This document shows, in pieces, positions 1-10,034 of a stretch of DNA of 64,000 nt. The notes beneath the pieces were generated by a model, which saw nothing but the letters and a program-made list of their open reading frames with translations, made no database searches and was not told the DNA's origin. Origin of the DNA: Carettochelys insculpta (lineage: Eukaryota > Chordata > Testudines > Carettochelyidae). The stretch's first letter is position 1. Each line of letters starts with the position of its first letter. The DNA is taken from NCBI RefSeq assembly GCF_033958435.1, contig NC_134147.1, forward strand, positions 44,138,001 to 44,202,000, written 5' to 3'. Made by a program: the position numbers and the translations under genes.

Positions 1-358
1 ATAGCAGAGTTCAATATTTCATATAATTCTGTAAATATATGTGAATAGCAGGCCAGAGAAGTCTTAAGAATTCAGCTTAATCTTCAGTGAATTTGTGTAT
101 TAATAACCAATGCTAGTACAAGACCAACTTTTTTTGTTAGGGTCACAGTGAAAGTTTCTTGATTGAACTACATTTGAGTGGCTCTTCAGTAAAGTAAGTT
201 GTCATGGGATAAGAAAGAAGCTCCTCTCATGGACTGGTAACTGATTAAAAGACAAGAAACAAAAGTTAGGAATAAATCGTTAATTTTCAGAATCAAGAGA
301 AATAACTAGTGGTGTCCATCAAAGGTCCATACTGGGATCAGTCCTATTAAACATATTT

Positions 359-568
359 ATGAGTGATCACAAGAAAGAGATAAACAGTGAGGTGGCGAAA
401 TTTGCAGATGATTGTAAACTGCTCAAGATAGTTAAGACCAAAGCAGACTGTGAAGACCTTCAAAAGGATATCACGAAACTAGGTGATTGGGCAACAAAAT
501 TGCACATGAATTTTAATGTTGATAAATACATATTGGAAAAAATAACACCAAATAAACATACAAAATGA
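359..568 (+). pseudogene. CR1 reverse transcriptase fragment
   Basis: A 69-codon open stretch inside the CR1 copy. It contains FADD at about residues 15-18, which matches the [FY]xDD catalytic box of LINE reverse transcriptases, followed by the CR1-typical LGDWATK and FNVDKY segments at about residues 41-57. The ATG is internal to the ancestral ORF and not a real start. Upstream the same frame is broken by stops and indels, and downstream it ends at a stop in sequence that is still CR1. It is a remnant of ORF2 and not expressed as a protein. Confidence 0.8.
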
Positions 569-1248
569 TGGGGACTCATTTAGCTATTACCACTCAAAAG
601 AGAGGCTAGTTCTTGGAGAGATCTCTGGTTAGTTCTCTGAAAACATCCACTCTGTGTGCAGCAGCAGTCAGAAAAAAAAAGGATAGAGAATAAGACAGAA
701 TATCTTATTGCCTCTGTATAAATCCATGGTATGCGCACATCTTGAATACTGCATACAGATGTTGTCATCTCATCTAAAAAAAAATGATATCTGGGCTCTG
801 GAAAAGGTTCAGAAAAGGCAACAAAAATGATTAGGGGGTTGGAAAGAGTCCCATATGAAGAGAGATTAAAAGCCTGGGATTTTTTATCTTAGAAAAGAGG
901 AGACTAAGGCATGATATGATGGAGGCCTACAAAATCATGACAGGTGTGGAAAAGTGAACAAGGGAAAGTTGTTCTTGTTCTTTTAACATAAGATCTAGGG
1001 GTCACCAAATGAAATCAATAGGTAACAGGTTTAAGACAAACAAAAGGAAGAATTTCTACATGGAGCACACGGTCAACCTGTGGAACTTCTTGCCAGAGGA
1101 TGTTTTGAGGACTGGAAATTTAACAGGATTCATAAAAGAACTAGGTAATTTCATGGAGGATATGTCTATGGATACCTATTAGCCAGGATGGTGTCCCCAG
1201 CCTCTCTTTATCAGAGGCTGGAAATAGGTGACTGGGTTGTGGTCACTT

Positions 1249-1470
1249 GGGCTATATCTACATGGCAGGTACTATTTCAGGAAATATTTGAGTGCAGTAT
1301 TCCAGTTCTGGTACCTCTTTTTGTACGAGGAGTAATGAACAGTTTGGAATAGCCTCTTATTCCAAAATAGCACCAAGTTCAGAATAAGGTATTTCAAAAT
1401 AATTTTACACAATTTGCATAGTACAAATTGCATAAATTATTCAAAAAACAACTCACTGTGTCAACATAAC
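1249..1470. mobile_element. MITE inserted in CR1 (GTCTACACT-type terminus)
   Basis: About 220 bp that breaks the continuity of the flanking CR1. It starts with 'ggctatatctacatggca', a degenerate form of the terminus shared by many small DNA elements in this window, and contains 'ttatttcg'-like AT-rich repeats ('tattccaaaatagc', 'tatttcaaaataa') typical of that group. No transposase. The superfamily cannot be fixed because no exact TSD is visible. Confidence 0.6.
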
Positions 1471-1585
1471 CTTGATGATTATCAGTTCTTTCTGGGGCGT
1501 GTGGCATTGACCATTTACAGAAGACAGTGTACTGATCCAGATGGACCATTGGTCTAGCCCGGTATGGCCATTTTTATGTTCTTAT

Positions 1586-3057
1586 CATCTGGCTTGACTA
1601 GCTAACATGAATCGGTGCATCTGCCTGTAATATTCACGCATCAAGTGTGTTTACTTTGACAGCAGGCACCCACATTACTGTTGCATTCAACAATGCTATC
1701 AGCAGCCTCACTTGATGTAGCAGTTCTGTATCCTTCTAGAGATCTGAGATGACCAGCATCTTGCTTCTAGCCCAAAGTGCAATGTCTCTCAGGTGTCTGT
1801 GGTTGTACTTTGGAAAGCATTGGGTGAAGTCTGTTACATCCCCAGTGTAACCAGTTATCTCAGCTGCCTTGCACATGGGGGTGTGCAACAGTCATGTTTT
1901 ACTTACCGTCCTCACTGCCCTAAAGAGTGGAACTCAGCTAGTTGGGGCCATTCATCACCTGTTCAGTAGGAATGGTATGTCAGTTCTAGAGGATCTTTAA
2001 TACATGTGGGCAGAAAGCATCCTGATAGACTAGGCTGCAGTTGATTCAGGTACCCTGGGAATGGGTGCAACACCAGAACATAACTAGAATACAACAGAAC
2101 CTGCATTAAAGACAGCAGAAAAGGTCTGTCGAGAAGACAATGCTGATATGAGTGGTTCTAAGGTCCCAGAAAAGTTTTACTTGTGTAGACTAATAAAGGC
2201 TTGTTTTTAGAAACCATGTAAAAAAGTCACCTACATACTAGAAAGAATTATAGTCATGGACTTGTTTGGTGATAATAAACTGCTTTGTTTTTAATGGTGT
2301 TGTTGAAGCCCAACATGCAGCACTGGGAAATGCTGATATGTTTTTTTTTTTAAGTACTGAAAAAATTTGCAACAGATCTAAGCAAATCAGTTATCGTTCT
2401 ATGTTGCTAGTGGTATTTTGTTTAAAGCTTTACAAGCTGTAATTAATCACACTGGATTTAAACAGCATGTTGTACATCCCCTGCTCTCATGCCTCGATTG
2501 ATTTCCTTTACCCCTCAAAACGTCACTTCACCATGAGAACAAACACCACACAGTCCTTATGCACAGGCTCCGACAAGCCTCACGCTGCAGCTGATGACAA
2601 CCCTTGGAACTAGTTCACTGCCCTCGAAGGTACTAATGGAGCCAATTACTTAAGTTTCTAGCAGCCAAATTTAGTCTGGCATGTACACAACTCCTCCTGA
2701 TGTCAAGGCATGGGGATTTCACAAGAATATCAGTGAGCAGAATTTGGGCCTGGTGGTGCTTCTTGTACATTGCTGAGATATTGAGAATACTTCTATTTAA
2801 CCATGCTTCTGTCATTACCATTATTTTGCAGAACGCCAGAGGTTAACGCAGACTTACTCCATTATTTCGTATCTGGGTGACTGTGACAGGGCTACTCATA
2901 CAAGTAAGTGCAATTTTTGCAAGTCAGGTTACAAGTTGTGCTAACACAGGCTTTGAGAGTATTTAGAAATTGAAATTGAACTTTTCAAGTTCTAATGTGT
3001 GCTTATAAACATGTCAGATTGACTAATATAATAATTCGGTTCTATCTGCACCCTCTG
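1586..3057. other. No gene recognised
   Basis: AT-rich unique-looking sequence with only short chance open frames on either strand. I see no repeat family that I can name. One weak exon-like segment lies at 2832-2903 (listed separately). Confidence 0.6.
2832..2903 (+). other. Weak exon-like segment
   Basis: A 72-base stretch preceded by a T-rich tract ending in 'ttattttgcag' and followed by 'gtaagtg', a good donor. One of the three frames stays open across it, reading ...YSIISYLGDCDRATHT near its end. I do not recognise the peptide. A 72-base open frame between AG and GT signals is easily expected by chance in 64 kb. Confidence 0.12.
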
Positions 3058-3660
3058 TTTTGGTTTGGTTTGGGTTTCTTGCACAAGTGTGGATCTCTGT
3101 TTAAGCTACAGTAGAGTTTTGCACAAAGACATAATGATAGTGGTGCAAATATCTTGGGTCTGGCCTAGAGCTGGGGGTGTAAAACATTTTTGGGGTTTCT
3201 GGCAACGTTAAGACCAAACCAAAAATTAAATTAACATTTTTTTTCTGTCTGTTGAAAAAGTTGGAAAAAAAATAATTTGGGATCAAACAAAACATTTCAC
3301 TCAACCTGAAGCAGGCAATTGCCAGATAATTCTCATCATTTTTGTTAATTTTTTAAAATAAAATTAAATGACATTTTTAAATGAAAATACATTTTGAATG
3401 AGGAAAAATCAATACATTTCATTGCAAAGAAAGTGCAAAGAAAACGGTTTTGTGTTTTTTGGAATGTTTTAAAGGTTTCTTTTTGTGTGTTGGGGGGAGA
3501 GAGACAACGCTTTGGCGACATCGACACAAAATTGTGAAATGTTCGTTTTGTCAATTCGCCAATTCTTTGCTGAAAACGGCTTTTGATTTTTTGGGGTGTT
3601 TTTGGCCAGCTTTCGTTCAGAGATGCTCTTTGCTTTATCTTTCTAAGTAGCCTAAAAGGT
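3058..3660. repeat. AT-rich degenerate repeat, unclassified
   Basis: T-rich/A-rich sequence full of 'tttttgg', 'aaaatttt' and 'gttttg' runs. It resembles the old AT-rich interspersed repeats of reptile genomes, and a stretch at about 29480-29860 has similar composition. No termini, TSD or coding capacity is visible. Confidence 0.3.
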
Positions 3661-3879
3661 AAGCCCTGTAGTACTGGTTCTCCTTAAAGTCACATGATCA
3701 AAGATGGCATCTTAAACTTATGTTAGGAAAATTAACTGCCATATAGTTTCATGGCTACTGCTGCACTCCAAATGGGACCTAGGGAAAAAATAAGGTGATG
3801 GTTATCTACTTGTACTGGCACTTCCTGGTCATGCCCCACCTGTGACTACATTGCTAACAGTAAGCTTTGAATCACTATA

Positions 3880-4110
3880 ATTGGTGAGTAAATATTTGTA
3901 ATCTACAAATCCATGGATATCTGCTTTGTGTACACCGATCTGGATGTGGCTATCCATGGCTCATTTTCTGAGATACAAATGTTGTATCTAGAACCCTGAA
4001 AATTTGCAGATATGGCTTTATATCAGTGGGTGGCCAGATCTGTGGACCCATAGATCAATTTTGCAAATACCAATTCTGTATCTGTGCAAGGCTCTATTGG
4101 CAATGCTGTA
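3880..4110. repeat. Degenerate interspersed repeat ('ggatat...tgtatc' type)
   Basis: Contains repeated short blocks (aatctacaaatccatgg, gatatctgc, gatctggatgtgg, tacaaatgttgtatct, ctgtatctgtgcaaggctct) that recall a common reptile repeat built around 'gcggatatccgcgg' and ending 'gtgcagggctct'. Too diverged for a class call. Confidence 0.3.
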
Positions 4111-4144
4111 TGGGGAGCTGACTGTATGTTCCAATCAATTTTGG

Positions 4145-4405
4145 GCAGGGAGCCATGTTAGTTTGTTTCAGCAAAAGTAATGAGGAGACCTGTGGTACCT
4201 TAAAGACTAAAAATTGTATTTAGGTGCAAGTTTTTGTGGGCTGGAGCCTATTTCATCAGATACATAAAGTGGAAACTTCATCGGTAGAGATATAGACATA
4301 CATACCTAGATGGGAGTGTTACATTTTCACCTTCTTATCAGTTGTGAGGAATGGGCCACATCCACTCTGACTGAATCGGCCTCGTTAACACTGGTCATCA
4401 TCAAG
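4145..4405 (-). mobile_element. Penelope-like element 3' fragment (PLE-A)
   Basis: Read on the minus strand, this holds the 3' non-coding part of a PLE: a 'gatgtggcccattcc' block, then CTGATGA at 4255-4261, a G-rich/C-rich segment, 'cccacaaaaactt', 'tagtctttaaggtaccaca', and the terminal 'aaactaacatggct' near 4150. The same ordered blocks occur in the PLE copies at 9.2, 14.4, 15.3, 28.0 and 51.2 kb. The GIY-YIG coding part is absent, so it is 5'-truncated. No TSD was found. Confidence 0.72.
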
Positions 4406-4572
4406 GCCTGCCTTAGAGAAGATGGCAACTTGGGCAAACTTGTGTTTGGGTGTCCCTGGGCCTAGCCCCTTCCCATTTCCCCTGGCATCTATGGGCTTGC
4501 CATCCTCTGCACCTCACATCCTGCACCTCCTTTGGCACTAACCCCTACATTGTGCCCACTTTGCCCCTAACC

Positions 4573-5430
4573 TCTGCACAGTGCCACCTTCACCTCCTGC
4601 TCAGTACCTCACCCTCTTAAACCAAGCAACCCCCATGCCCAGTGGCCCCTCACTCAGGGATCTCCACCACAGAGGAAAGGGTGCAGGGCCAAGCTCTGGG
4701 AGGGAGTTTGTGTGTGCAGGGGAGGGGTCTGGATCTGGGAGAGTTTGGGTGTGTGCTGTAGGATATAGGTGGGGGCAGGGGACTGGTTGTGGGAGGGACA
4801 CAGGGGGTTGGGCCTTACCCCAGCTGGTGCAGCTCCTGAAGGCTTATCCCTCTGCAGCAGCTTTTCCATGCCCCACTTTTCCCTGCCTGATTCCTTTTCT
4901 GCCGTCTCCCACGGCCCCACTGCTCCCTGCCTGGCTGCACCCACACTCAGCTCCCTCCCTCTTCCCAGCCTCTCCTGGTATGCCCCAACTCTCTATTCCC
5001 AGCTTTGCCAGGCTGTCCCTGTCCCCTCCGCCCCACACTGCTCACTTACATGCACAGAAAATTTGGCTTCTAACCCCTGCCTGGCCTTGCAGGGCCTTGC
5101 CCTGCTGCAGACCAAGCAGTGCCGCCTGGCAGGGAGGGACTTGGCTACATTCTGCACCTCTACGGGCTCCTGGAGAGGAGAGGTGGCCTGCAGCTGGTGA
5201 GGATGGAGGATAGGGCTGGTGTTGGGGAGAAGCCCAATGGCCCAGCACTGGGGAGGGGCCAGAGAGAAGGAGTCTGCACTGTGTGTGGTCATGTGAAGTC
5301 CCATCGTAGCCAGTGAAGGAAAGCCCCAAACTCTAGTGTGCCCCCTGGCCAGGGTGCACTGAGCATGAGACCCATCTGACCAGCCCGAGGGCCCACTCTG
5401 GCTCCTCCGCATAGTAGCGTAAACAACTCC
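4573..5430. repeat. GC-rich interspersed repeat block
   Basis: A C-rich then G-rich block standing out from its AT-rich surroundings. It includes gggagggagtttgtg-type and ggggcaggggac-type motifs that also occur in the GC-rich blocks at 39.3 and 41.0 kb. Several long overlapping open frames occur on both strands, including one of 210 codons, which is expected of low-stop GC-rich DNA. They show no domain and are proline/serine-rich. It is probably the interior of a non-autonomous DNA transposon. Confidence 0.4.
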
Positions 5431-5944
5431 TCCTTGTTTATGTTGCTCTAACTTCCCAGGCAGCCAGCTAAAACCTTGCCCCTGGCTTTGTCCTTGATCT
5501 CCTGTTTCTGAAGTTCAAACAGCTGTTATATCCTTGTGTTATATAAATAAAACCTTGGCCTTGGTCCTTCGTGATATGGGTCTAATTCAGTTTGTGAAAG
5601 GAGGAGCCTGACTTAAAACCACGTGAATCTTTTAACACATTCTCACGTGGTTGGGACTGTATCTGCCATGGAGAAAGAATTAGGGATAAAGTTTTAATGT
5701 CCATCCTTTTTGCCATTAATAGGTGCGTAGATGTTTCTTCATATTGAACGTAGGTAATTAGGTCTCTGCATAGCAGGAAATGCATCTACCACTGTTTTGC
5801 AAAGGACCCTGGTTCCGTAGTAGTGAGTAATAGTAATGTATTTAATTTACTTTTGAAACTACAAGAAAAGTCAGTTGGACTTTCTCTTGGACATCAGTGG
5901 GAAAAGGATCGGCCATCCTGACAAACATGTGTCAAGAATAAATC
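5431..5944. other. No gene recognised
   Basis: No recognisable repeat or open frame of note. Confidence 0.5.
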
Positions 5945-6125
5945 AGGAGGGAAGTTTGAAGCCTAGTTCAGTTCCATTCTTTGCCACTGTGTGACCTTGG
6001 CATGTCAGTTAATGTCAATCTACTGCCAATTGGATAATACCACTTTTTGCTACTTAACACAGGTGTTGTGGGGAAAAATACAATAAGACACCAAACATTG
6101 TGAGGTAAAGCTGATGGGAACAATA
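5945..6125 (+). mobile_element. tRNA-derived/MIR-like SINE, degenerate
   Basis: Contains 'ttgccactgtgtgacctt' and 'tcagttaatgtcaatct', a decayed version of the tRNA-related plus CORE region (usually 'ctgtgtgaccttgggca') seen in MIR and related reptile SINEs. Box A cannot be made out. The class is likely, the family uncertain. Confidence 0.45.
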
Positions 6126-7780
6126 GAAATACCTAAATAGATACTGACCACTACTAACTGGAGGTGTTTATTCCTTCAGTATCCATGCACATATCCTGCC
6201 AAAAACAATTATTTTATAATGGTGGGGGAGTGGACCCCTTAATTATCAAGGATCACTCAAATTAACTTGGTAGTTGGCTGAAACATTCAGACTGCATGAT
6301 GAGAAAAAATGATTCTCAGTTCTGAAGGTTTAGGCATTTCTCCTATTAATGTAAGTACAGTATGTGAGCGGTTCCATCCTGTACGTGGGCATTTACTAGT
6401 TCTCTGTAAACATCTTGACCTGTTGTATGGCATTCCTGGGTAGGTTTTGATGGAAGTTTTTGCAGGGGGCAGAAGTTTGATTAGCAGGAGCTTGGAAAGT
6501 AAGAAGTCTGAGAGTTTGCGCGACTATTTTTTGTTTCCCAGAAGCCTTGTTGGTTGTGTCCTCTCTTATTATTTTAATAAAAAGGTTTTATGTCAGTTTT
6601 ATGATGGGCCCAGAGTTTGACAGGTGCAGTTTCAGAAAAAAAATGATTATTTGTCATTGTTCATATCAGCTCTATCTCCAGTAGCATAGAAGTGATTTGA
6701 AGCAATGCTGTTATCTATTGTAGGTTTCCTCAACGGCAGAGTAAGTTTTGCTCAGTGATAAGCTGACATACTACATTTAAATCTTTCATTTTTTTTAATA
6801 ATTACGTGTAAACAGTAATTGCCTAAACCTTTCTGGGTTTCATGTAAGTGATACATCTGTGGCATGCAGTACTTTTTGTGACTAGTTTAGTGCAAGACAT
6901 ACTTTTGTATTTGGACTTTTGTACTTCAGCTATATGCTCTTGAATTGCTCTTTAAATGCTCATTAGAAGAATACACTCTTGAAGTCCTTCAGTTTTTGTT
7001 TTCATATCAATAACTTCAAACACTGTCATTTATTGAATAGTATCTCACTTCATAAGCAACTTTATTGAAGTCAGCCATTGAATAAGGCACTACTCAACTG
7101 GGGTGATTGAATGGTAGAACTGTGTACCGCACAAATAAGTAACATTAGAAACTAAAAGGAGAATTAAGCACTACCAGGTTACCAAACCCCTGCTAGCGGA
7201 GTTATTAAAAAAATTAAAAACTTCTCTCTCTCCAAATAGCTACAAGAGAGAAATAAATTTCTTTGATTTCTTTTGATTTTATTTTCCACCACCATGTGCA
7301 ACGTGTGCTTTATGGCTTATGCAATGTTTTTATTGAACCTCGCAAGAGCTCCTTGGGTTAAAAAAATAAATTGTAAAGTTCAAAGAGCTAACATTCAATG
7401 CAAAATTCAAACCTGTCCTTCCTCAGCAACGTTGCATTAACAGCACACAACTCCTGCACAAAAGGATTATTTATTCTCCACAAGCCAAAAGAGAATTGGA
7501 TAGAAGCTGAGGTCTGTTTTTTTTTTTTTCCAGTTGCTTGCACTATGATGTGCTTGGTTTGGAAGAATATTAAACAAAGCTGAATGCTTCCTTTTTTTTA
7601 CTGTATGAAGTGGTATCCTTCAGGCCACAGTGTACAAACGAAGGCTACATGGCTGTTATTAATGTCGAGTTTTTCTCGTGAAAGGATGTAGATGATGTAA
7701 ACACTGTGGCCTTAGTGCTCTTTTGTATACATTTGTCTCTCATCTGGATGGCCCATGCTTAAAGAAGCTACAGAAATTAT
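6126..7780. other. No gene recognised
   Basis: AT-rich sequence with poly-T and poly-A runs (for example 6788-6797 and 7509-7520). Nothing codes for a recognisable product. Confidence 0.55.
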
Positions 7781-8078
7781 GGGGTACGTCTATACTTACC
7801 AGAAGATTGACCCAGTCCAGATTGATCTTCAAGGTTTGATTTAGCACACCTAATGGGGACGCACTAAGTTGAGCCATCGGGGCTCGACATTTGACCCTAT
7901 TATTCCTCATTCTTGTGAGGAGGAAGGGAGGTCAGCAGGGGAATTTCTTCCATCCACCTCCCTCTGTGAGGACAAGCTGATAAATTGATCTTAGATATGT
8001 TGATGCCAGCTACGCAACTGTTGTAGCTGGAATTGCGTATCTAAGATCAACTTTCAGGTCTAATGTAGAGCTGCCCTA
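7781..8078. mobile_element. MITE family M1, copy 1
   Basis: About 298 bp, starting 'tacgtctatactta' and ending 'ggtctaatgtagagctg', i.e. imperfect inverted termini of the GTCTACACT type. Internal landmarks are 'agattgacccagt', 'tcctcattcttgtgagga', 'ccacctccctctgtgagg' and 'aagatcaactttcaggtct'. The same landmarks in the same order occur at 35.8 and 49.4 kb. Non-autonomous, with no coding capacity. Confidence 0.78.
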
Positions 8079-8274
8079 TGCTAGGTTAAGCCCTATTCCA
8101 GCTGAAGGGAATGAGAGCGCTTGTGCTGATGGCAGTGGTAGCAGGCATAATCCCCCCATGCCATAAATTGATAGAGCCAAAGGGAAATACTATGTAGCTG
8201 GTAGCTTTTTCCAAGCTATCATAAAAATAAAAAACACAGAGTCCAAACTCCTTTTCCTCAAATGCAAACAAATT

Positions 8275-8968
8275 GCAGTAGTCCCTTGAGTTATGTGATG
8301 GTTGCATTCCCACGCACGCTGACATAACTTGAGTTTTGTGTAAGTCGGGGGGGGGTGGCTTTTTCCCCCCTGTGGAATGCACATTTTGCAGCTGGGGAAG
8401 CAGCAGGAGCACCTGGAGCTCCTTTTGAAAGGTGAATCCTGGGGTGGGTGAGGCAGCTGGGGAGGATTAAGCCTGGGCTGGGTTAGGGCTGCAGGGGGGT
8501 GAGGGGGTGGAATTGAGCTGAAGCCATCTGTTGTGGGGGGCAAGGTTGAACTAGGGCAAGGGAGGCTGAACTGGAGCCATGCGTGGGAGTGGTGAGCTGG
8601 AGTTGTGCTCAGGTGATGAGCCGGGCCATGGGGGTTTGAACCCGGGCCACACATAGGAGGTTTGAACCAGGCCAGGGGGTTGAACTGGAGGCATGAGCAG
8701 GGGTGGTGAGATGGACCCATGCTCAGGTGGTGAGCCGGGCCATGGGGGTTTGAACCGGGCCAGGGGGTTGAACTGGAGCCGTGAGCAGGGGTGGTGAGAT
8801 GAACCCATGCTCAGGTGGTGAGCGGGGCTCGGGTGTTGAACTGGGGCCACATGGGGATAGGGGTGGGGCTTGAGCCGGGGCAGGGGTGACCGGGATTTTG
8901 AGCTGCACTTAACTTGCATTAATATGAGTTAAGCGCAACTTGAAATCACGCATTTCAAGGGTTTAGTG
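8275..8968. mobile_element. Non-autonomous DNA element with internal minisatellite
   Basis: Termini are imperfect inverted repeats: 'cccttgagttatgtgat' near 8283-8299 and, inverted, 'cccttgaaatgcgtgat' ending near 8962. Next to the left end comes 'gcattcccacgcacgctgac' and a 'taagtcgggggggggt' stretch. The insertion at 54.3 kb has related blocks (cacacggggttgtgc, aatgcaacctctgc, ataagttgggggggg), so they belong to one family. The centre is a G-rich tandem array. The open frames read on the minus strand through it (176 and 122 codons) are artefacts of the array. Confidence 0.6.
8560..8840. repeat. Minisatellite, about 89-112-bp units
   Basis: Successive copies of a unit containing 'gagccgggccatgggggttt', 'ccagggggttgaactgga', 'gagcaggggtggtgagatg' and 'cccatgctcaggtggt'. 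The first copy carries an extra insert of about 25 bases. The array sits wholly inside the DNA element at 8275-8968. Confidence 0.8.
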
Positions 8969-9217
8969 TACAAAAGAAAAATATCAAATACTCTCAGGAT
9001 CAGATTCAATCCAAAAGTATGTTTGGATTTAGCATCGTAAAACTGAACATAATGGTCCAAAAGCTGTCCTCAGTCACAGGTGGAATCTAATATAAAGCTG
9101 CATTAGAAAGACTCCCTACTCCAATTAGTTTGTCAAGTGTGGTTTGAATTTCTGCGTGGTAGCAGTAGAATGGCCTGTATCCTCTTTTGGTCCTGCCGCT
9201 AGAAGGGTACTCATGAC

Positions 9218-9229
9218 ATAGTGAACTTA
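9218..9229 (+). repeat. Left target-site duplication of PLE-B
   Basis: ATAGTGAACTTA, repeated exactly at 10023-10034. The pair bounds the Penelope-like insertion between them. Confidence 0.85.
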
Positions 9230-9499
9230 GTCTGAGAGGGGTAGTTAGTCTGTAGCTTCACAGAAAAACCAAGCAGTCCTGTCGCATCTTAAAGACTAAC
9301 AATTTTATAACAATGATATTTATTAGATAATGAGCTTTCAAGGGCAACACCCACTTCAGATTCTGGAGCAAAAATGAGAAAACTCTGTGTGTGTAATAGG
9401 ACCTGTGGAAGGAGTAAAAGAAGTGAAGTAATTTGTGTCATTCCTGCTAATATCAAAGCTGGGGAAATTGTCTTTATAATGCATAAGATAATTTAGCTC

Positions 9500-9970
9500 T
9501 CTGTTAAGCTCCAGGTTAAAAGTGTCAAACTTGCAAATGAATTCCAATACAGATGTCTCCCTTTGTAATCAAGTGTAAAATCCTTTATGTAACGATATTG
9601 TTATCTTAGGGTCCATTAATGTATGTCCTGCGAGATTAAAGTGTTCTCCTACAGGTTCATGTGTATTTCAGTTTCTGATATCAGATTTCTGTCCGTTCAT
9701 CCTTTGGCGGCCAGAGACTGTCTGGTCTGTCCATGTACATGGTAGAGGGCATAGCTGGCACATGATGGTATATATCACCTTAGTGGATGTCCAGGTGCCT
9801 GAGCCCCTGATGGTGTGTCTGATGTTCAGGTCCAGGGATGGTGTCACTAGTATAGATATGTGGACCGAGCTGGCAATGGGGTTTGTTGCAGGGACAGGTT
9901 CCTGGGTTAGTGTTTCTCCAGTATGGTGTGTGGTTGCTGGTGAGTATTTTCCTGAGATTGGGCAGCTGTC
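9500..9970 (-). pseudogene. GIY-YIG tail of PLE-B, decayed
   Basis: On the minus strand the sequence aligns by eye with the open frames of PLE-D at 15.3-15.9 kb: a cysteine-rich linker, then the region matching QCPSA-type and GHKSDI-type segments, then the C-terminal helix-rich tail (near 9500-9546). Stops and frameshifts interrupt it throughout. GIY-YIG endonuclease domains at the C-terminus are known for Penelope-like retroelements, where they nick the target DNA. Confidence 0.65.
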
Positions 9971-9977
9971 TGCAGGA

Positions 9978-10022
9978 AATAACTTTGTTAGTCTTTAATG
10001 TGCTCCAGGACTGCTTGTTTTT
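9978..10022 (+). repeat. Inverted 3'-terminal fragment at the 5' side of PLE-B
   Basis: Plus-strand 'ttgttagtcttta' and 'ccaggactgcttgttttt' match the reverse complement of 9260-9305 in the same element ('aaccaagcagtcctg', 'taaagactaacaa'). It is immediately followed by the right TSD, so it is part of the insertion and not a second event. Confidence 0.8.
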
Positions 10023-10034
10023 ATAGTGAACTTA
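10023..10034 (+). repeat. Right target-site duplication of PLE-B
   Basis: ATAGTGAACTTA, an exact copy of 9218-9229. Confidence 0.85.

Larger units (their letters stand above)
175..1585 (+). mobile_element. CR1 LINE, 5'-truncated copy
   Basis: A CR1-type non-LTR retrotransposon. It runs from the distal reverse-transcriptase region through the conserved C-terminal part to the 3' end, where the typical tail 'tctagcccggtatggcc' lies near 1551-1567. It is 5'-truncated, as is usual for CR1 and target-primed reverse transcription. Many substitutions, stops and indels break the frame, so it is an old, dead copy. A foreign MITE (about 1249-1470) interrupts the 3' part: CR1 similarity stops at 'gtcacttg' and resumes near 1475. 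Assignment is from recalled reptile CR1 sequence; the family is confident, the subfamily is not known. Confidence 0.88.
9230..10022 (-). mobile_element. Penelope-like element with inverted terminal piece (PLE-B)
   Basis: Inserted between exact 12-bp direct repeats. Most of it (9230 to about 9977) is a PLE on the minus strand. Its 3' end is 'ctacagactaac' near 9241-9252 and its 3' non-coding region follows. The frame-broken GIY-YIG tail lies at about 9500-9970 (on the minus strand 'cattatgtgccagctatg', 'ggacagaaatctgat'). The last 45 bp, about 9978-10022, are on the plus strand and are a second, inverted copy of the element's own 3'-terminal region ('ttagtcttta', 'caggactgcttgttttt'). The reverse-transcriptase domain is missing, so the copy is 5'-truncated. 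Confidence 0.85.

Noticed and set aside
4581..5213. 210-codon open frame on the plus strand
   Set aside because: It lies in a GC-rich repeat with overlapping long frames on both strands. Proline/serine-rich, no domain, no start or splice context.
8190..8720. 176-codon frame on the minus strand
   Set aside because: It follows the minisatellite inside a DNA element; proline- and serine-rich repeats are a product of the array.
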